A program made the translations under genes and the position numbers. Positions 61,882 through 64,000 of a stretch of DNA of 64,000 nucleotides are shown here, piece by piece. This DNA comes from Antedon mediterranea. Lineage: Eukaryota; Echinodermata; Crinoidea; Comatulida; Antedonidae. Numbering within the stretch: the stretch's first letter is position 1; every line of letters begins with the position of its first letter. The stretch is taken from NCBI RefSeq assembly GCF_964355755.1, contig NC_092676.1, positions 24,410,288 through 24,474,287 on the forward strand. Direction: 5' to 3'. Under the pieces are notes generated by a model, which worked only from the letters and a program-made list of their open reading frames with translations, did no database searches and was not told the DNA's origin.

Positions 61882-61928
61882 CAGGGAGTTGTAAAATAAT
61901 ATAATAATAATTATTTTACAACTCCCTG
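61882..61928. repeat. perfect 19-bp inverted repeat (hairpin)
   Basis: CAGGGAGTTGTAAAATAAT at 61882-61900 pairs perfectly with 61910-61928 around a 9-base AT loop. Could be a terminator-like or foldback remnant; no gene nearby explains it. Confidence 0.8.
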
Positions 61929-62856
61929 GTATATTTATGGTTGATTCATAATCATGATTTTGTTAATGTATCTGCTAATCGCATAGGTAAACATTGTAAA
62001 CGAATATATATGCCTAGCTAATCACCCACAGCACCATTAATGACAAAGGTTGTTCGGCATCTTTGAAACGTCTACAGAACAATATTTACAGTCCTGACAG
62101 AAAATAATGAATTACATTTTTATGACAAGTTGTTTTGTGTTATACTGTAGAGAGTAGGATGACCTTTGGAGTCTGTGATTATCAACGATACCATCTCTTG
62201 ATATGTGTTGTTGATACAACCCATTACACTGATTCATATCAATTTTGCAACTCTCTGGTGTTTAATAACATCATGAACTTTACGAGTGAATTAAAGAAAC
62301 CCTTCTTTGCAAAACCATATTATATTAAGACACTTTACCATGAAACAAGTGGAAATGTAGCCTAATAGTTAAACATTACGGAAATACTTTGTTGTGTCCC
62401 AAGGAATCCCAATTTGAATAGGGGTCTACTGTATTTGTAGCCAACACTTTATAATGCAAAGACTTAAGTTCAATGAACAGACATCGGACGTCTTACACTG
62501 AACGAAAATTGGAAATAGGGCCTACAAATAATTAGGAAAACCTAGGCCATGCAATCTAGGCCGCTTACTATTACTAGAAAACAATTAAGGAAAATACCGA
62601 ATATTCATGATGAGACTGCATGAGGACCATGATATCGTTTTCAAAATCTTTTAAAGCTCAGTTTAGTTTAGGTTATAATGTGGTAGAGAATGGCACTAGA
62701 GCTCAGAGAAACAGTTTAAAACTACGATACACAGTAGGCCTATACATTAAATATATATATTTACCGGCAATATTATCATACAAAGTTTTAATGTACAACA
62801 ACACGGCATAAAAATATGTGTTCTTATTTCTATGTTAAAAATTCATTAAAGATTCA
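61929..62856. other. 3' flank of the Frizzled gene, no other feature
   Basis: AT-rich, no coding region. Should contain the 3' UTR of the - strand Frizzled gene; no single poly(A) signal stands out. Confidence 0.45.
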
Positions 62857-64000
62857 TCAAATAATTTCACTTGGAGTTTTATAAACTGTTTGATTTGGTA
62901 CACGGGTATACGTAACCGCCTGCAGACTTGACGCTTTACTGGCAGGGTCAGAGTTCACTCCATAGCCTTCAGTTGGCAAGATAACAGTCTTCAGGGCTGG
63001 GGACGTTCTGTATGACGTCGGTGCGGCAGACGCGGTGGTATTTACGGGCTGGTGTTTCTTTTTCGTAAATCCAAATGTCATATCGCAGCATTTCATCCAG
63101 CTGGTTATTGTCTTAGGGCCTGTTTCTATAGAGCAGAGAATACGGTTTTGAATACCGTTCTTTTCAAGAACCGTTTTTTCTTGCCAGCAGAAATGGGTCC
63201 CCACAAAAAACCACAAAAAAGAACCGATCTTAAAAACGGTTTCAAAAACCCCAATTGATTGCGGTCTCGATCGCAAAGAACCGTTCTGAAACCGGTTTCC
63301 GCGGAGCAATTTTTAGCTGCAACACAATCGCGGTCTCAATTTGACCCCAAAAACTGAACTCTGCAGTCTGCTGCACTGGGATGATTGCGGTCAACTCGCA
63401 GTCAAACTCGCGCGATAGGACCTAGGCCTAAGTCATTTTTATTTCTCTAGATAGTGAGTATTTTATTTAACTAAAAAATGTTGACCGATGCTATTACGAG
63501 GTTCGTAAAAAATATGTGAAGGAAAGAAGATGAGGGGACTTGTCGGGAGTCGGAAGAAAGACTCGCGTATAATAGGCCTACATGTTTTTAAGAATATTGT
63601 AAAGCGTGTGAAAAATAGACGAGTTCAACTTGACAATATCAGAGGGTGCGACGTAGGCCTACCTATACTTTAACCAAGGACCACAATAACGTTTCAGGTA
63701 ATAATTCCCCCTTCTATGATGAAATGGATGCTATTTCTTGGGGATCGCGCTATGCGAAAAAAAGTAAACATGACCTCGATCAAATCGCGCTTCCGCCTAA
63801 CGAACTGCATTGTGGTGTATATAATGACGTCATTCATAACGAACGCACATGGACGGAACCGGTTTTATTGGAGTAAAAATTGAGCTGCAACGCGATCTTT
63901 ATTTATAAACAACAGCCGAAACCGGTTTCCAAAAAACCGTTCTTTTTTTATTTTTCAATAGAAACAGGCCCTTAGAGCTTAATATCCACATGCCACTGGT
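62857..64000 (-). CDS. Frizzled receptor, C-terminal coding end, split by a transposon
   Basis: Host coding parts are 63972-64000 and 62857-63115 on the - strand. The first piece reads TSGMWILSS, the end of transmembrane helix 7. The second continues KTITSWMKCCDMTFGF and a polar tail ending TPSEII, with stop TGA at 62857-62859. TSGMWI.S.KT...W is the Frizzled signature, and KTITSW is the KTxxxW motif that binds the Dishevelled PDZ domain. Between them sits an 856-bp Harbinger-type element plus a duplicated TTA. Removing the element and one TTA restores one open frame of 94 codons. As assembled, the frame enters the element and meets TAA at 63899-63901 after 23 foreign codons, losing KTxxxW and the tail. 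Splicing around the insert, or an uninserted allele, cannot be excluded. Upstream part is outside the window. Confidence 0.82.
63116..63971. mobile_element. non-autonomous PIF/Harbinger-type element 2
   Basis: 856 bp with ends GGGCCTGTTTCTATAGAGCA and, at the right, the complement of GGGCCTGTTTCTATTGAAAA. Subterminal AACGGTTTT and AAACCGGTTTC words occur at both ends. TTA duplications lie at 63113-63115 and 63972-63974. It has the same GGG(C/T)(C/A)TGTT(T/C) start as element 1 but different internal sequence. Confidence 0.9.
63646..63876 (+). pseudogene. Myb/SANT-like gene fragment in Harbinger-type element 2
   Basis: A 76-codon frame with TKDHNNVSGNNSPFYDEMDA followed by ISWGSRYAKK. The KD.N..SGN...FYDEMDAI.G pattern is the third helix region of the Myb/SANT-like protein of Harbinger elements. 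The first two helices are missing upstream, so it is a remnant. Confidence 0.6.

Noticed and set aside
62857-63309. Single 150-residue - strand protein
   Set aside because: Its first 65 or so codons lie inside the Harbinger-type element; only 62857-63115 is host coding sequence (Frizzled).

Overview
This is an AT-rich metazoan nuclear window with multi-exon genes, GT-AG introns, TATA-box promoters, tRNA-derived SINEs and many short inverted-repeat transposons. The gene set (alpha-tubulins, ACAT2, SAP18, ARL6/BBS3, SKA3, PDSS2, MLYCD, a Frizzled C-terminus) and the many TAGGCCTA palindromes make me favour an invertebrate deuterostome, perhaps an echinoderm. That placement is inference and weakly held.

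Layout. Positions 1-23.2 kb hold a tandem array of five alpha-tubulin genes, all on the + strand; the first is cut by the window edge. In the four complete genes, exon 1 codes only for the initiator Met and the next exon starts with Arg-Glu-Cys. TATA boxes lie 137-162 bp before that ATG. Only the third gene keeps an intron at codon 76. Positions 23.8-28.8 kb hold ACAT2 (+, 8 exons). SAP18 (-, 3 exons) is at 29.6-30.6 kb and ARL6/BBS3 (-, 5 coding exons) at 31.9-34.2 kb. SKA3 (+, 9 coding exons) is at 37.1-41.9 kb and carries a SKA1-like C-terminal domain. PDSS2 (-, 6 exons) is at 43.4-46.3 kb, head to head with MLYCD (+, 11 exons, 47.4-53.2 kb). Positions 53.2-62.9 kb contain repeats but no gene I can recognise. 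At the right edge is the last coding part of a Frizzled receptor (-), interrupted by a PIF/Harbinger-type element directly before its KTxxxW Dishevelled-binding motif.

The window is full of mobile elements. The main family is a foldback MITE with termini AAGCTCTGTCTACACTATCA, present in over 20 copies. Almost every copy carries CArG-box sequences (CCATATATGG, CCATATTTGG). There are also hAT-like MITEs with 8-bp target duplications, two Harbinger-type elements with 3-bp TTA duplications and remnants of a Myb/SANT gene, two tRNA-derived SINE families and several smaller foldback families.

The genes do not form one pathway. The tubulins and ARL6 are cytoskeletal or ciliary, SKA3 is a kinetochore protein, and ACAT2, PDSS2 and MLYCD act in acyl-CoA and isoprenoid metabolism (sterol, ubiquinone, malonyl-CoA). 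I did not find an obviously new multi-gene system. The strongest items for follow-up are the split Frizzled gene, the CArG-carrying MITE family and the SKA1-like domain on SKA3. Exon borders were placed by hand from reading frame, splice consensus and remembered human orthologues.
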